From Candidatus Methanomethylicaceae archaeon (GTDB lineage Archaea > Thermoproteota > Methanomethylicia > Methanomethylicales > Methanomethylicaceae): a stretch of DNA of 64,000 nucleotides. Every line of letters begins with the position of its first letter. Position 1 is the first letter of the stretch. The DNA is taken from the NCBI GenBank assembly GCA_015660995.1, contig JACTUC010000004.1, positions 54,192 through 118,191 of the forward strand, given 5' to 3'. A model generated the notes under the pieces. The model was not told the origin of the DNA. It searched no databases and saw nothing but the letters and a program-made list of their open reading frames with translations. Made by a program: the position numbers and the translations under genes. Below, in pieces: positions 51,669-60,099 of the stretch.

Positions 51669-52479
51669 TTTCACCTCCGAAGTGCTTTTCCATCCACTGC
51701 ATGTGAGTAAAGCATCCGCAGCACACCATCTCACCTTTCTTTCCGCCATACCTGCTTAGAAGCTTTGCCTCCACGAACGCTTCTTTTACAACAATATCAG
51801 CACCGCAGAAAAAACACTTGCCATATATTATCGGAGAGCCGTTGCTGTCTAATTCGACGCCTTGCTGCTTATGGTAGTAAAGAAGTTTTCGCTCTGCTCT
51901 TTTTGCAGCTTTTTCCACTATTCCCAGGGGCAGCTCCCCAATCATCCCCTCGATTATCCCCCTGCGCCTCTCCGTTCCCCGGTTAGGTCTCCTGTTCTCC
52001 ACCATCAAGGCTGCAAGTACCTGCCCCTTGACCTCCTGCACATCCTTCTCTGGCAGTATCTTGGACATTTCGTTAGCGCGTCTCTCGCTATCCTCAAGCC
52101 GCTCCCTCAGACCAAGCGTATAGTTACTGGTGTCGGACCAATTGATTTCACGCTCGTTCAATTCTGCGATTGCTAATAGCGCCCGCCGCAGTTTGCCCTG
52201 TTGCATCCTCCGCAGCTTACCTGGGTCATTGCAGCTTAATATCTCGTAATAGCCTTCTTGGGTAAGAACATACCAGACTTGGTTGCCATAACTTTGCGCT
52301 CGCTGAATCCATCTTCTCTTCTCAAGATTCTCCATAAGGATCGGAAAGTGTTCGGAAATTCGCTCTTTTTCGAGACTATCTATCCCCTCTGAAGATATGA
52401 GCTGCTTGAACAGATCTGGCCCCCTCTTTGGGCCGTCCTTCAGATGTTCCAACACAGTAAGTTGCCGGTCGTTTGCCAT
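51643..52479 (-). CDS. Winged-helix-like protein with C-terminal zinc finger
   Basis: 278 residues from ATG 52479, preceded by GTGAT. The N-terminus looks like a winged helix (LTVLEHLKDGPKRGPDLFKQLIS, MENLEKRRWIQRAQ, VWYVLTQEGYYEIL). The middle is helical and basic (RRPNRGTERRRGII), and the C-terminus has a CxxC/CCxC zinc site (KCFFCGADIVV, GEMVCCGCFTH). It could be a DNA-binding regulator. No target palindrome stands out upstream. Family not recognised. Confidence 0.6.
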   Translation of the reverse strand: MANDRQLTVLEHLKDGPKRGPDLFKQLISSEGIDSLEKERISEHFPILMENLEKRRWIQRAQSYGNQVWYVLTQEGYYEILSCNDPGKLRRMQQGKLRRALLAIAELNEREINWSDTSNYTLGLRERLEDSERRANEMSKILPEKDVQEVKGQVLAALMVENRRPNRGTERRRGIIEGMIGELPLGIVEKAAKRAERKLLYYHKQQGVELDSNGSPIIYGKCFFCGADIVVKEAFVEAKLLSRYGGKKGEMVCCGCFTHMQWMEKHFGGESVEKCFES

Positions 52480-52612
52480 CTCTATCACACTTTTATTTGA
52501 TTGCCATGGCCAATGTAGTTAACTATCCTGCCCTTATTCATCTCGTCTAAAGCAGCAACAATATTGTGGATTAACTCAATATTTTTGAGATCTAACTGAT
52601 TGAGAAATAAAG

Positions 52613-52816
52613 ATGTCGGCTAAGAATGAGATTGGGATTCGGATAAAAAAAGTGGACCTGCGGTCATCCATACCTCTGCCTGGATTGGCCCTTCGTTTTG
52701 CACGCATCCTCCGCATAAGAGAAGACAAGGGACTGGCAGATGTGGATTCGATAGAGAGGATGAGAGAACTCTACCGCAGGCAATTCAAAGTAAAAGCTAA
52801 GCTTCACTCCGTCTAA
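52613..52816 (+). CDS. Small basic unknown protein
   Basis: 67 residues, highly basic (KNEIGIRIKKVDLRSSIPLPGLALRFARILRIRED, YRRQFKVKAKL). A hydrophobic SIPLPGLALRFARIL stretch could be amphipathic. No family recognised and only weak start signals; moderate composition support. Confidence 0.4.
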   Translation: MSAKNEIGIRIKKVDLRSSIPLPGLALRFARILRIREDKGLADVDSIERMRELYRRQFKVKAKLHSV

Positions 52817-52876
52817 ATAGACGTCCGAGTCGATAAGTCTAAAAGCTTCCTAAGGTCGCTTAAAGACGAGCCAAAA

Positions 52877-53386
52877 ATGCCAAAATCTACTTCCAACAAA
52901 GGACAGCTTTTCATCATAGGCGCGTTGATCCTCATTATTGGTATTGTGCTGATTGGATCGCTATTCTTTTCAAATGGGGAAGGAGCAATCCCCGTGCAGG
53001 GGACACCCACTAAGGATCCGCAGACCGGGCTCTATCCGGTAAATATTATCGTGATGGGACACAGGGACTGGACGGCGCTGCATATGAGCCTCCATTCAAA
53101 CATACGAACAGATTTCGTCTCCTATTATTTCGAGGGATCTTATAGCCCGCCCTCTGGGATTACATGGGCTGGGTTCAACAAACTCGTTCACGTGACGGTA
53201 ACCGTAAATGGGACAGGTCTCAGCATGGCAATGGCAGGTACATTCGACAGCCAGGTCTCGCTCGGAGCTACTTGGGGTCAGGTACTGACGTTCTACCTTC
53301 CTTCAGGGCAGTATTCGATCGTCGTGCAGAGCGTTGACCAGGACGGATTCATCAGCGGGGCTTCAACAACACTGTTTCTGCCCTGA
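52877..53386 (+). CDS. Membrane-anchored extracellular beta protein
   Basis: 169 residues. A single N-terminal membrane helix (about 10-32, GQLFIIGALILIIGIVLIGSLFF) after a short basic start suggests an anchor with the rest outside. The exterior part is beta-rich and Gly/Ser/Thr-rich (VHVTVTVNGTGLSMAMAGTF, YSIVVQSVDQDG), like an Ig/fibronectin-type sandwich. No pilin-type cleavage site is clear. Function unknown. Confidence 0.6.
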   Translation: MPKSTSNKGQLFIIGALILIIGIVLIGSLFFSNGEGAIPVQGTPTKDPQTGLYPVNIIVMGHRDWTALHMSLHSNIRTDFVSYYFEGSYSPPSGITWAGFNKLVHVTVTVNGTGLSMAMAGTFDSQVSLGATWGQVLTFYLPSGQYSIVVQSVDQDGFISGASTTLFLP

Positions 53387-53440
53387 ACGCTCTAAATTCG
53401 AAAGGCAGATGAGTGAAGCCGTAAATCCTTCGGAAATCAA

Positions 53441-53956
53441 TCAAACGCTTTCGGTTTCTCCAATTGTATAGAGATATAAGTCTTCAACCACCATTGTTGG
53501 CTTCCAACCATCTATCTTCCAGGCGTAGGATACAACCCTAGTGCCCGGCTTCAGCTCCCGTCCCAGTTTTTCCTTGAGCCTTTTGTTGACATTTGGATAC
53601 TGGAACAGGAAAACGACGCTTGCATTGCCAAGAGGCACCTTGAACATGTCCCCGAGAATTACTCTTGCACCACTTACCCTCAACCTGCATATGAGCCACC
53701 TCAGAGGCTCAATCTCTACGCCGACAACATCCGCGCCGCGTTTCTTTGCCTCGGTCAATACTGTGCCGGTGCCGCATCCTATGTCATAAAAAAAGTCACG
53801 AGGTCCGACTTGAGCCATATCCATAGCCCGCTTGGTCTTACCGCGAGGAGTTGGGGTATAACCAGCCCCTCCTGCCAGCAAAGGCCAAAATATGGAGAGA
53901 ATTACATACAGACCCAGGCAAATGCTTGCGGAAAGAAGAAACTCTGCTAAATCCAT
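53441..53956 (-). CDS. aKMT-like SAM methyltransferase with N-terminal membrane helix
   Basis: 171 residues. A hydrophobic segment (about 5-30) precedes the catalytic domain: TPTPRGKTKRAMDMAQVGPRD, motif I FYDIGCGTGTVL, VVGVEIEPLRW and LKPGTRVVSYAWKIDGWKP. The latter set matches the archaeal lysine methyltransferase aKMT (DOT1-like fold), which modifies many cytosolic proteins in Sulfolobus. The membrane anchor is not part of known aKMT and would restrict targets to the cell envelope. Substrate unproven. Confidence 0.72.
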   Translation of the reverse strand: MDLAEFLLSASICLGLYVILSIFWPLLAGGAGYTPTPRGKTKRAMDMAQVGPRDFFYDIGCGTGTVLTEAKKRGADVVGVEIEPLRWLICRLRVSGARVILGDMFKVPLGNASVVFLFQYPNVNKRLKEKLGRELKPGTRVVSYAWKIDGWKPTMVVEDLYLYTIGETESV

Positions 53957-54029
53957 TTTCTCTCCAGCTTTACAGCTGCACCCATAACTGAAGACTAATA
54001 ACTTAGATTAGTCATTTTGCAATCTGCTG

Positions 54030-54257
54030 TCACAGGTCTGCGCCGCACTCCTTGCATTTTGCGCCATCAAGCTTAAAGACTTCATTCTCCCCGCCGCATT
54101 TCAGACATTTCTTGATTATGCCTCCTCTGGTAGGCGTCTTTGGCTTGCTGGCAATTGCCCCGCCCTTCTGGTCGCTCTTGCACTCCTGCTCGTGCGCTTT
54201 GATTTTCCTTGGATGGAATTTCTGCCCGCAGTATCTGCATGGAATTTTATCTGTCAT
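54030..54257 (-). CDS. Two-zinc-finger protein
   Basis: 75 residues. An N-terminal C2HC finger (CRYCGQKFHPRKIKAHEQEC) of the zf-C2HC/Zn-knuckle kind, a basic linker (KPKTPTRGG) and a C-terminal ribbon (KKCLKCGGENEVFKLDGAKCKECGADL). Probably binds nucleic acid; family function unknown. Confidence 0.6.
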   Translation of the reverse strand: MTDKIPCRYCGQKFHPRKIKAHEQECKSDQKGGAIASKPKTPTRGGIIKKCLKCGGENEVFKLDGAKCKECGADL

Positions 54258-54446
54258 TGGGAAGGAAGTCGTAGCTATCGCTTATAAAACTTGACGAAAA
54301 TTAATTGAATATTCTTTAACAAAGATCTGAACGAAAACCACTTCCCCGCGAATTCGCAGGCTCCCAATAGTGATGTATGGAACCAACGCTGCGATAATTC
54401 AGTTTAAATAGGAAAGCGGCGGTCCTTTTCATAAGGCGCATCATCT

Positions 54447-55013
54447 ATGGAAAACAAGGCAATAATAATAGTCGATATGCTGAATGATTTTGTTACAGGA
54501 GAGCTGAAGTGCGAACGCGCTGGATGCATAATACCGAACCTGAAGAAGCTTATTGATGCGGCGCACATCCACAGCGTCCCTGTCATTTTCAGCAACGACG
54601 CCCATTATCCGCAGGACGCAGAAGTCGTGCATAAATGGGGGAAGCATGCGATTAAAGGCACCAAAGGGGCAGAAGTCATCCCCGAGCTAAAGCCCTCTAA
54701 GAAGGACTACGTAGTCGAAAAAAGAGCCTACAGTGGATTTTACGAAACGGGGCTCGATCCTTTGCTTAGAAGCCTATTCGATGGCGAGGGCGTAAAGACC
54801 GTGATCCTTTGCGGCCTGCACACGCACATGTGCGTCAGGCATACAGCCGCTGATGCATTTTTCAGGGGATACAAGATCATCGTAGCCAAAGACGGTGTAG
54901 ACGCATTTACCCAGGAAGACCATGAACAAGGATTGAAGTACCTTTATGATACCTACAACGCCAAGTTAATGACTTCAGATGAAATCATCTCAGAATTTGC
55001 CAAGACAAGTTAA
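54447..55013 (+). CDS. Isochorismatase-family cysteine hydrolase (nicotinamidase-like)
   Basis: 188 residues. Catalytic triad Asp10 (IIVDMLNDF), Lys92 (VVEKRAYSGF) and Cys129 (THMCV), with metal-binding NDAHYPQD-x6-H-x-x-W-x-x-H as in nicotinamidases (D51, H53 and H67 region). It likely hydrolyses nicotinamide to nicotinate or a related amide. TATA-like CAGTTTAAATAGG is at 54399-54411. Confidence 0.87.
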   Translation: MENKAIIIVDMLNDFVTGELKCERAGCIIPNLKKLIDAAHIHSVPVIFSNDAHYPQDAEVVHKWGKHAIKGTKGAEVIPELKPSKKDYVVEKRAYSGFYETGLDPLLRSLFDGEGVKTVILCGLHTHMCVRHTAADAFFRGYKIIVAKDGVDAFTQEDHEQGLKYLYDTYNAKLMTSDEIISEFAKTS

Positions 55014-55072
55014 AAAATTGTTGCAGCTCGATTGAGCCCCTCTAAATTCTCGGCAATAGAACGGCTCGATGG

Positions 55073-55540
55073 CTAACCCTTCAACTTGTTTGCTAGATCC
55101 TTTGCGAAAACGTCTGCCTTAGTGAGATCATCGTCGTTCGGTCTCCCTTTGTTTATGCCGCCTATCAGCCTAAGGAGGAAGAATGTGTCCCAAGCGTAGC
55201 ACGAAAATTCCCCAACTATTACGAAACCCTTCCCTTCCAGCCCCGCCCTGAGGGCTCTGTGATTTCCTGCCATGGTTGGCTCTCCGCGGCCTGCGGTCGA
55301 GAAGATGAACGCCTTCTTGCCCTTCATCTCAGGCATGGTGTCGACCAATTTGAGAAGGCTCTTATGGTGTTTAGAGAAGTAAATGCCCGATCCAAAGCCG
55401 ATCAGATCGTATTCTGCAAGCCCACTCACATTGGTCTCCTCCGGCTTCATCAATTTCGCTTCCAAAACAGCGGCTATCCTTCTGGCAACTTTCTCCGTAT
55501 TCCCATGGTGGTATGAATAGCAGATTATGGCTGTCTTCAT
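55073..55540 (-). CDS. Flavodoxin-like protein
   Basis: 155 residues. FMN phosphate loop YSYHHGNTEKVARRIA (about 9-24), then YDLIGFGSGIYFSKHHKSLLKLVD and KKAFIFSTAGRGEP. The YHHGNT loop is like that of flavodoxin-family quinone or protein reductases. Probably an FMN electron carrier. Divergent from the methylglyoxal synthase gene. Confidence 0.87.
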   Translation of the reverse strand: MKTAIICYSYHHGNTEKVARRIAAVLEAKLMKPEETNVSGLAEYDLIGFGSGIYFSKHHKSLLKLVDTMPEMKGKKAFIFSTAGRGEPTMAGNHRALRAGLEGKGFVIVGEFSCYAWDTFFLLRLIGGINKGRPNDDDLTKADVFAKDLANKLKG

Positions 55541-55659
55541 CGCAAAGACTTCCTATAACTGCATGCCTTTTGCACGGCATTATTTATTTCTCTCGCCGCA
55601 ACGCCTTCAAGAAGATACTTATGATTGGCACGCTATTATTACATGAAAGAGGTGCTACC

Positions 55660-56076
55660 TTGCTACCAAAACGCAACATAGGTCTAGTCGCTCATGACAA
55701 CAGAAAGAACGATCTGGTCGAATGGGCAGACTATAATAAAGGGACACTGTCCCTCCACAATCTGTACGCAACCGGCAATACGGGTGAGAGGATCATTGAA
55801 CAAACCGGGCTTAAGATCACCCTGCTAAAGGGGGGCCCCTACGGCGGTGACATGGAGCTTGGCGCCATGATCGCAAATGACAAGCTGGACTACTTGATCT
55901 TCTTCTGGGATCCCTTGCAGAACCAGCCCCACGATGTCGATGTCAAGGCGCTCCTTAGGATAGCTGTCCTCTACAACGTGCCGACCGCCTGCAATAGGGC
56001 GACGGCAGACCTGATAATCTCCAGCCCGCTGTTCCACAGCGAGTACAAGCCCGGGAAAGACAGGTGCAAAAAATAG
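55660..56076 (+). CDS. mgsA: Methylglyoxal synthase
   Basis: 138 residues from TTG 55660, five bases after GGTG (55651-55654). The MGS core is almost complete: IGLVAHDNRKNDLVEWA, LYATGNTGERI, GGPYGGDMELGAMIA, FFWDPLQNQPHDVDVKALLRIA and the ending ACNRATADLIISS. It turns dihydroxyacetone phosphate into methylglyoxal and phosphate, bypassing glycolysis under phosphate limitation. The frame is open upstream to 55513, but those codons overlap the flavodoxin gene region. Confidence 0.9.
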   Translation: MLPKRNIGLVAHDNRKNDLVEWADYNKGTLSLHNLYATGNTGERIIEQTGLKITLLKGGPYGGDMELGAMIANDKLDYLIFFWDPLQNQPHDVDVKALLRIAVLYNVPTACNRATADLIISSPLFHSEYKPGKDRCKK

Positions 56077-56193
56077 GCGTTCGAACCCCCGCCGCTCCTT
56101 TCTCTGCTGAAGGTGCTGGCGATGGTCATCTCCGTACCTTCCCCTCGACAGGAAAGCAAAGATCCCCACGAAACAAAGAATGGCGAACGCCTA
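56074..56193. repeat. Spacer closed by a 10-bp inverted repeat
   Basis: TAGGCGTTCG (56074-56083) and CGAACGCCTA (56184-56193) are perfect inverted copies enclosing 100 bp, the first overlapping the mgsA stop. A transcript from either strand could fold on this base stem. On the minus strand the 3' part contains GGGGGTTCGAACGCC, resembling a tRNA T arm. Between 56194 and 56281 the sequence is A+T-rich with T runs, likely terminators. Confidence 0.4.
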
Positions 56194-56281
56194 AGATCCG
56201 AAATTTTTCTTTGAGAGTATTTTGAAAAATAAAAAAAGTTAAGAAATAATTTCGTTTATTGTTTGTGGTTCAGCCAATGGT

Positions 56282-56680
56282 TCACGGGCGGCGGCCTGGG
56301 CTCTGGTCCAAGATTTCCTTGGGCTCAAGCAGCCATATGCCTCTCGCTCCAACGCCAATGGCCTTCTTCAGGCCTTCATTAATTTTTTCATACACTGGTC
56401 CCGATGTGACAAACTCCTTGATGTCAGACTTCATCTGGTAGGCTTTCATTCCGTTAACTACCAACACCGAAGCCAGTTCCTTCTTCGCTTTCATGTTCTC
56501 AAGGTTCTTGCTTGTATGTGCCATGTTTACTGCAGCAAAGGCGATTGTCTCTGGGTTGAGCGCCATGGGGCTTCCAGCTGGAATCACATGCACCACTCCC
56601 TCAGGGGATTTGGTCGCGATAACTTTCCAAGATGTTCGATCATTTAGCATTTTGACAATTTCTTCGCTCATTTTTACCAT
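56282..56680 (-). CDS. Pyridoxamine-5'-phosphate-oxidase-like flavin-binding protein
   Basis: 132 residues of the split-barrel flavin-binding type (TSWKVIATKSPEGVVHVIPAGSPMAL, TIAFAAVNMAHTSKNLENMKAKKELASVLVV, KAYQMKSDIKEFVTSGPVYEKI). The small single-domain proteins of this family bind FMN or F420 and reduce diverse substrates; the actual one is unknown. The C-terminus is Arg/Pro-rich. Confidence 0.77.
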   Translation of the reverse strand: MVKMSEEIVKMLNDRTSWKVIATKSPEGVVHVIPAGSPMALNPETIAFAAVNMAHTSKNLENMKAKKELASVLVVNGMKAYQMKSDIKEFVTSGPVYEKINEGLKKAIGVGARGIWLLEPKEILDQSPGRRP

Positions 56681-56832
56681 AATTCCACCAAGTAAAATTG
56701 AGCTCTCTGAGATATATGCCTTCTACGAAGGCACGATGGGCAAGCGGATGATAGCGGGCAGCATTAGCTTGAGATCAGGATAAACAAGAACAATACTTTT
56801 TTCAGGCAAGCCCTTCAAATATCCAGGTGCCT

Positions 56833-57747
56833 ATGTCCAGAGACGATAAAATTGTGGACTACCTGCGTGAAAATGGCTGCGACTGCAGATTTGTTAAAGT
56901 TGAGCACTTGAATGAACTGCGAGAAGAAATCGAGTCCCGAAGAAGGAGCGGTCTCATTGACGAGGTTTTTTATCAAAATGAACTTAGCGGTTTGCGATAC
57001 AAGAAGCCCATAGGATTTTCACCTAGGTCAATAGTCGTCATAGCAGTACCCCAGCCTTCGATGAGGGTTATGTTCCACTGGCAAGGGAAAGCGTATCCGA
57101 CCATAGTTCCACCAACCTATGCTGATTGGTTGAAGGTCAGAAGATTTGCACAATCGCTGCTGAAAGAGAGCGCCAAGGCCGAGAAATGGAAATTTGTTAA
57201 GTGCCTCCTTCCACTTAAGACCTTGGCTGCTCACAGTGGATTGGCGATGTACGGCAGAAACAACATCTCCTATATCCCCAAATACGGCAGCTTCCACAGG
57301 CTCGTTGCCTTCTTCACCGACTACCCATGCGAGACGGACCAGTGGCAGGAGCCAAGCATGTTGCCCCTGTGCGTCACTTGCCAAGCATGCATCATCGCCT
57401 GCCCAACTGGAGCCATAAGCGGCGAGCGCTTCTTGCTGAGGGCTGAGCGGTGCCTGACTTATTTCAACGAGATGCCGGCAGAGAAGCCTTTCCCGGCATG
57501 GATCAACCCTTCGTGGCACAGGAATATCATTGGCTGCATGCGATGCCAGGAGGCGTGCCCATATGACAAGGGTGTGATTTCATGGGCCGTAGACCGCTGC
57601 AGTTTCTCCGAAGGGGAGACTGAATATTTGCTGAAGGGGAATTATTCCGGAGATGCGAAGGGAAGGGTTGAGAGAAAGCTGAAGAGGGCTGGGCTGGACA
57701 TCTCTTTTTTCCCTCGAAATCTTGCTGTGCTCTTAATTAAAGACTAG
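56833..57747 (+). CDS. QueG-like double 4Fe-4S protein
   Basis: 304 residues from ATG 56833. The N-terminal domain resembles epoxyqueuosine reductase/RdhA (SIVVIAVPQPSMRVMF; KTLAAHSGLAMYGRNNISYIPKYGSFHRL). A bacterial-type 2[4Fe-4S] ferredoxin segment follows: CVTCQACIIACP (about 181-192) and CMRCQEACPYDKG. In QueG the AAHSGLG-x-x-G-K-N loop sits at the cobalamin/active site; here Arg replaces Lys (GRNNI). The substrate is uncertain in an archaeon, which uses archaeosine rather than queuosine. Confidence 0.77.
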   Translation: MSRDDKIVDYLRENGCDCRFVKVEHLNELREEIESRRRSGLIDEVFYQNELSGLRYKKPIGFSPRSIVVIAVPQPSMRVMFHWQGKAYPTIVPPTYADWLKVRRFAQSLLKESAKAEKWKFVKCLLPLKTLAAHSGLAMYGRNNISYIPKYGSFHRLVAFFTDYPCETDQWQEPSMLPLCVTCQACIIACPTGAISGERFLLRAERCLTYFNEMPAEKPFPAWINPSWHRNIIGCMRCQEACPYDKGVISWAVDRCSFSEGETEYLLKGNYSGDAKGRVERKLKRAGLDISFFPRNLAVLLIKD

Positions 57748-57797
57748 ACCATGACGTGGGTCATTGGTCTGGTGCTTAATACCTGAGAAAGTCAGGT
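57746..57797. terminator. Hairpins between convergent QueG-like and zinc-ribbon genes
   Basis: ACCATGAC-GTGG-GTCAT(T)GGT (57748-57768) and ACCTGA-GAAAG-TCAGGT (57781-57797) are two stems in the 44-bp gap between converging stop codons, suited to end transcription from both sides. Confidence 0.45.
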
Positions 57798-58883
57798 AAG
57801 ACCGATGCTATTTATTATACTGCCTTCGTTGGCATCGATGACCAGGGCTATCTTGTTCCCCTTATGGTCGTAACGGGCAAACCATATGGGCGCATGGAGT
57901 AGCTCCGCCTCAGCGACGTCCATCTCTGTGTGCATCTGTTGGATCATGTGGTACTTCGCGTGTGCTGTCTCAGACTGCAGCTGGTCGACTAGCGTCTTTG
58001 CTTGATACGACGCGGCCTCCTCCCCGATGTCACCATTGAGGATCTTCACGTTCTTCGGGATCTTCGATGCGTCAAAAAGCGTCCTATCAGCAAGCTTGAA
58101 CTGATAGCTCTTGGGCTGATACTCGGTCAGCGCCTTGAGCGCCACAACCGGGAACTCATAGTTCATGGCCATGTCGAAGCTCTTTTGGGTACTACCTTGA
58201 CTCGGAGCCCATAAGGCAGCAAGCCTCCCTCCACCTGGCTTGGGAATTGCAAAACCTCCTCCACTGAAACTCATGAGGCCGCCCATCATGCCTATGGAAA
58301 ATGAGGGTAGCGGCAAGAAGAACCGCCTGCGCCCACCTCCCATGGCACCCCCCAGAAGTACCATGAGTGCTGCGGTGGTAGCCACCTGACCTGCTTCAGC
58401 TGCCACATTCGTAGCCACGATGGTAGTCCTAGCCGAGACTGGGACAATCCAATAAGGAACCATGCTCAGGCTCATTTCTTCCAGCGTGGAGTCCTCGTGG
58501 AGGTGCCTGTGCAAGAGCCCGCCATGTGCATTCATAAGTTCAGTGATCATCGCATCCACCTTGTCCTTGTCCGTAAAATTGACGGTCAACATGGTATGCT
58601 TCTGTATGCTCTTCCAGCCAAGGTTGCCAAGAGTCACGCTGGTGCCGCAGTACTCGCAGTTTATGACCATCTCACCGAATTTGGGCGAGATCGGTGCGCC
58701 GCAACTCGGACACTTCAGAGATGTCGCTCCCGAGGGAGCTAGGATAACGTCGGGCGTAGCTGATGGAGCTGCAGAGGTGGGGGCAGAACCTGCATTCTGC
58801 GCCATTGCCGCAACGTTGGTTCCACACTTCATGCAGAAGGTTGCGTCATCAGGAAGCTGGGTACCGCACTTGGGGCAGAACAT
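57792..58883 (-). CDS. Double-zinc-ribbon membrane-associated protein
   Basis: 363 residues from ATG 58883. N-terminal ribbon (FCPKCGTQLPDDATFCMKCG), a Pro/Ala linker, then a second ribbon (LKCPSCGAPISPKFGEMVINCEYCG). A core with Gly-rich hydrophobic stretches (VATTAALMVLLGGAMGGG) and a C-terminal alpha/beta part follow. It resembles the zinc-ribbon partner genes next to SPFH proteins. It starts 15 bp after the SPFH gene stop and is clearly in its operon. Function unknown; perhaps senses membrane stress. Confidence 0.67.
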   Translation of the reverse strand: MFCPKCGTQLPDDATFCMKCGTNVAAMAQNAGSAPTSAAPSATPDVILAPSGATSLKCPSCGAPISPKFGEMVINCEYCGTSVTLGNLGWKSIQKHTMLTVNFTDKDKVDAMITELMNAHGGLLHRHLHEDSTLEEMSLSMVPYWIVPVSARTTIVATNVAAEAGQVATTAALMVLLGGAMGGGRRRFFLPLPSFSIGMMGGLMSFSGGGFAIPKPGGGRLAALWAPSQGSTQKSFDMAMNYEFPVVALKALTEYQPKSYQFKLADRTLFDASKIPKNVKILNGDIGEEAASYQAKTLVDQLQSETAHAKYHMIQQMHTEMDVAEAELLHAPIWFARYDHKGNKIALVIDANEGSIINSIGLT

Positions 58884-58898
58884 GTTGATCAAACTTTC

Positions 58899-60089
58899 CT
58901 AGATGGGCTTGCCACACTCGGGGCAGAACTTCGCTTTGGTAGTAATGGTTGCCCCGCAGTTTGGGCACTTCTTAGCTTGTGCCTGCGGCGTCAACTTGGC
59001 ACCACACTCGGGGCAGAACTTCACCCCCGCCTGAACGGGGGAGCCGCATTTGGGGCATTTGAGGCTCTCATCTCCCTCAGCTGCTGGCTGAGCCTGGGCT
59101 GCTGGTGGCTGTGCTTGGTTCGCTCCGCAGCTTGGGCAGAAAGCGCTATTGATCGGAATGAGCGCTCCACAGTTCGGGCAAGACTTCATCGGCTGCTGCA
59201 CCATGCCAGCAGCGAGCTGGCCACCCACGGCGTATCCCATACCTGCCCCCGCTCCCAACCCTACGCCGATGCCTGCGCCGGCGCCCGCGGCGCCTGACGG
59301 GTTCTTAGCGGCGTCGACCATGGCTTGTCCGGCTTGGTACTGGATGTAGTTCACTCCCAGGACCTGCATCTGCGAGCGCAGGTCTATTGCCTTCTGGACT
59401 TCATCAGGCAGGCTGATTGTTAATCCTGAAACCTTGTTTATCTCCACCCCATACTGGCCAAAGTTGTCCGGAGCGGTGGCAAGAACCCCCTGCTCTATGT
59501 TTGTGAGGTTGGTTGCGAGGTCAGTGACCTTCATGCCCTGTGCCTTCATCTTAGCTAGCGCGTTGTACACAAGGATGATCATCTGCTCCTTGAGGCGAGA
59601 CTCCACATCAGCAGAGGTCTCGGCGTTGAAAGTGCCCACAAACTGGTTGATAAAGTTCTCTGGCGAAGCTACTCTCCACCTATATTCCCCAAAGACGCGC
59701 AGGTTCACGATCCCGAATGTTGGGTCAGTGAACTGGTAGGGCTGTGTGCTGCCAAACTTGCCATCGAAGAACCTTTTCTGCAGATAATACACTTCGGCCT
59801 GCTGCACTACGCCCGTGAAATACTTTAGCAGGTTGCCAACGATGGGTGCGTTGAAGTCCGTAAGAGCATACCTGTTCGGCTGATCAAAGTAGGTGAGGAC
59901 CTTTCCGTCCCTATAGAAGACCGCGATCTCGTCCTCCCTTACCACTATGTTGTCATTCAGCCTGATGTTCCTCGGGACTTTCCACATCACGTTGTCCTGC
60001 TTAAACTGGTCCTCCCAATTGATGGTGATCGATCCAATTACGCTGCCACCCGTGGGGGGGATGTCCGATTTTTTACTGAAGAAACCCAT
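58899..60089 (-). CDS. SPFH/Band-7-type protein with C-terminal zinc ribbons
   Basis: 396 residues. The N-terminal ~250 residues are SPFH-like (KVPRNIRLNDNIVVREDEIAVFYRDGKVL, YGVEINKVSGLTISLPDEVQKAI). There is a Gly/Ala hinge (about 270-300, GAGAGIGVGLGAGAG), then three zinc ribbons (SCPNCGALI...FCPSCG; KCPKCGSPV...FCPECG; KCPNCGATI...FCPECG). This matches the virion-core/YdjI-like SPFH family that assembles on membranes and lacks an obvious transmembrane anchor. Likely a membrane-microdomain scaffold working with the two flanking genes. Confidence 0.77.
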   Translation of the reverse strand: MGFFSKKSDIPPTGGSVIGSITINWEDQFKQDNVMWKVPRNIRLNDNIVVREDEIAVFYRDGKVLTYFDQPNRYALTDFNAPIVGNLLKYFTGVVQQAEVYYLQKRFFDGKFGSTQPYQFTDPTFGIVNLRVFGEYRWRVASPENFINQFVGTFNAETSADVESRLKEQMIILVYNALAKMKAQGMKVTDLATNLTNIEQGVLATAPDNFGQYGVEINKVSGLTISLPDEVQKAIDLRSQMQVLGVNYIQYQAGQAMVDAAKNPSGAAGAGAGIGVGLGAGAGMGYAVGGQLAAGMVQQPMKSCPNCGALIPINSAFCPSCGANQAQPPAAQAQPAAEGDESLKCPKCGSPVQAGVKFCPECGAKLTPQAQAKKCPNCGATITTKAKFCPECGKPI

Positions 60090-60099
60090 TTAATTCACC

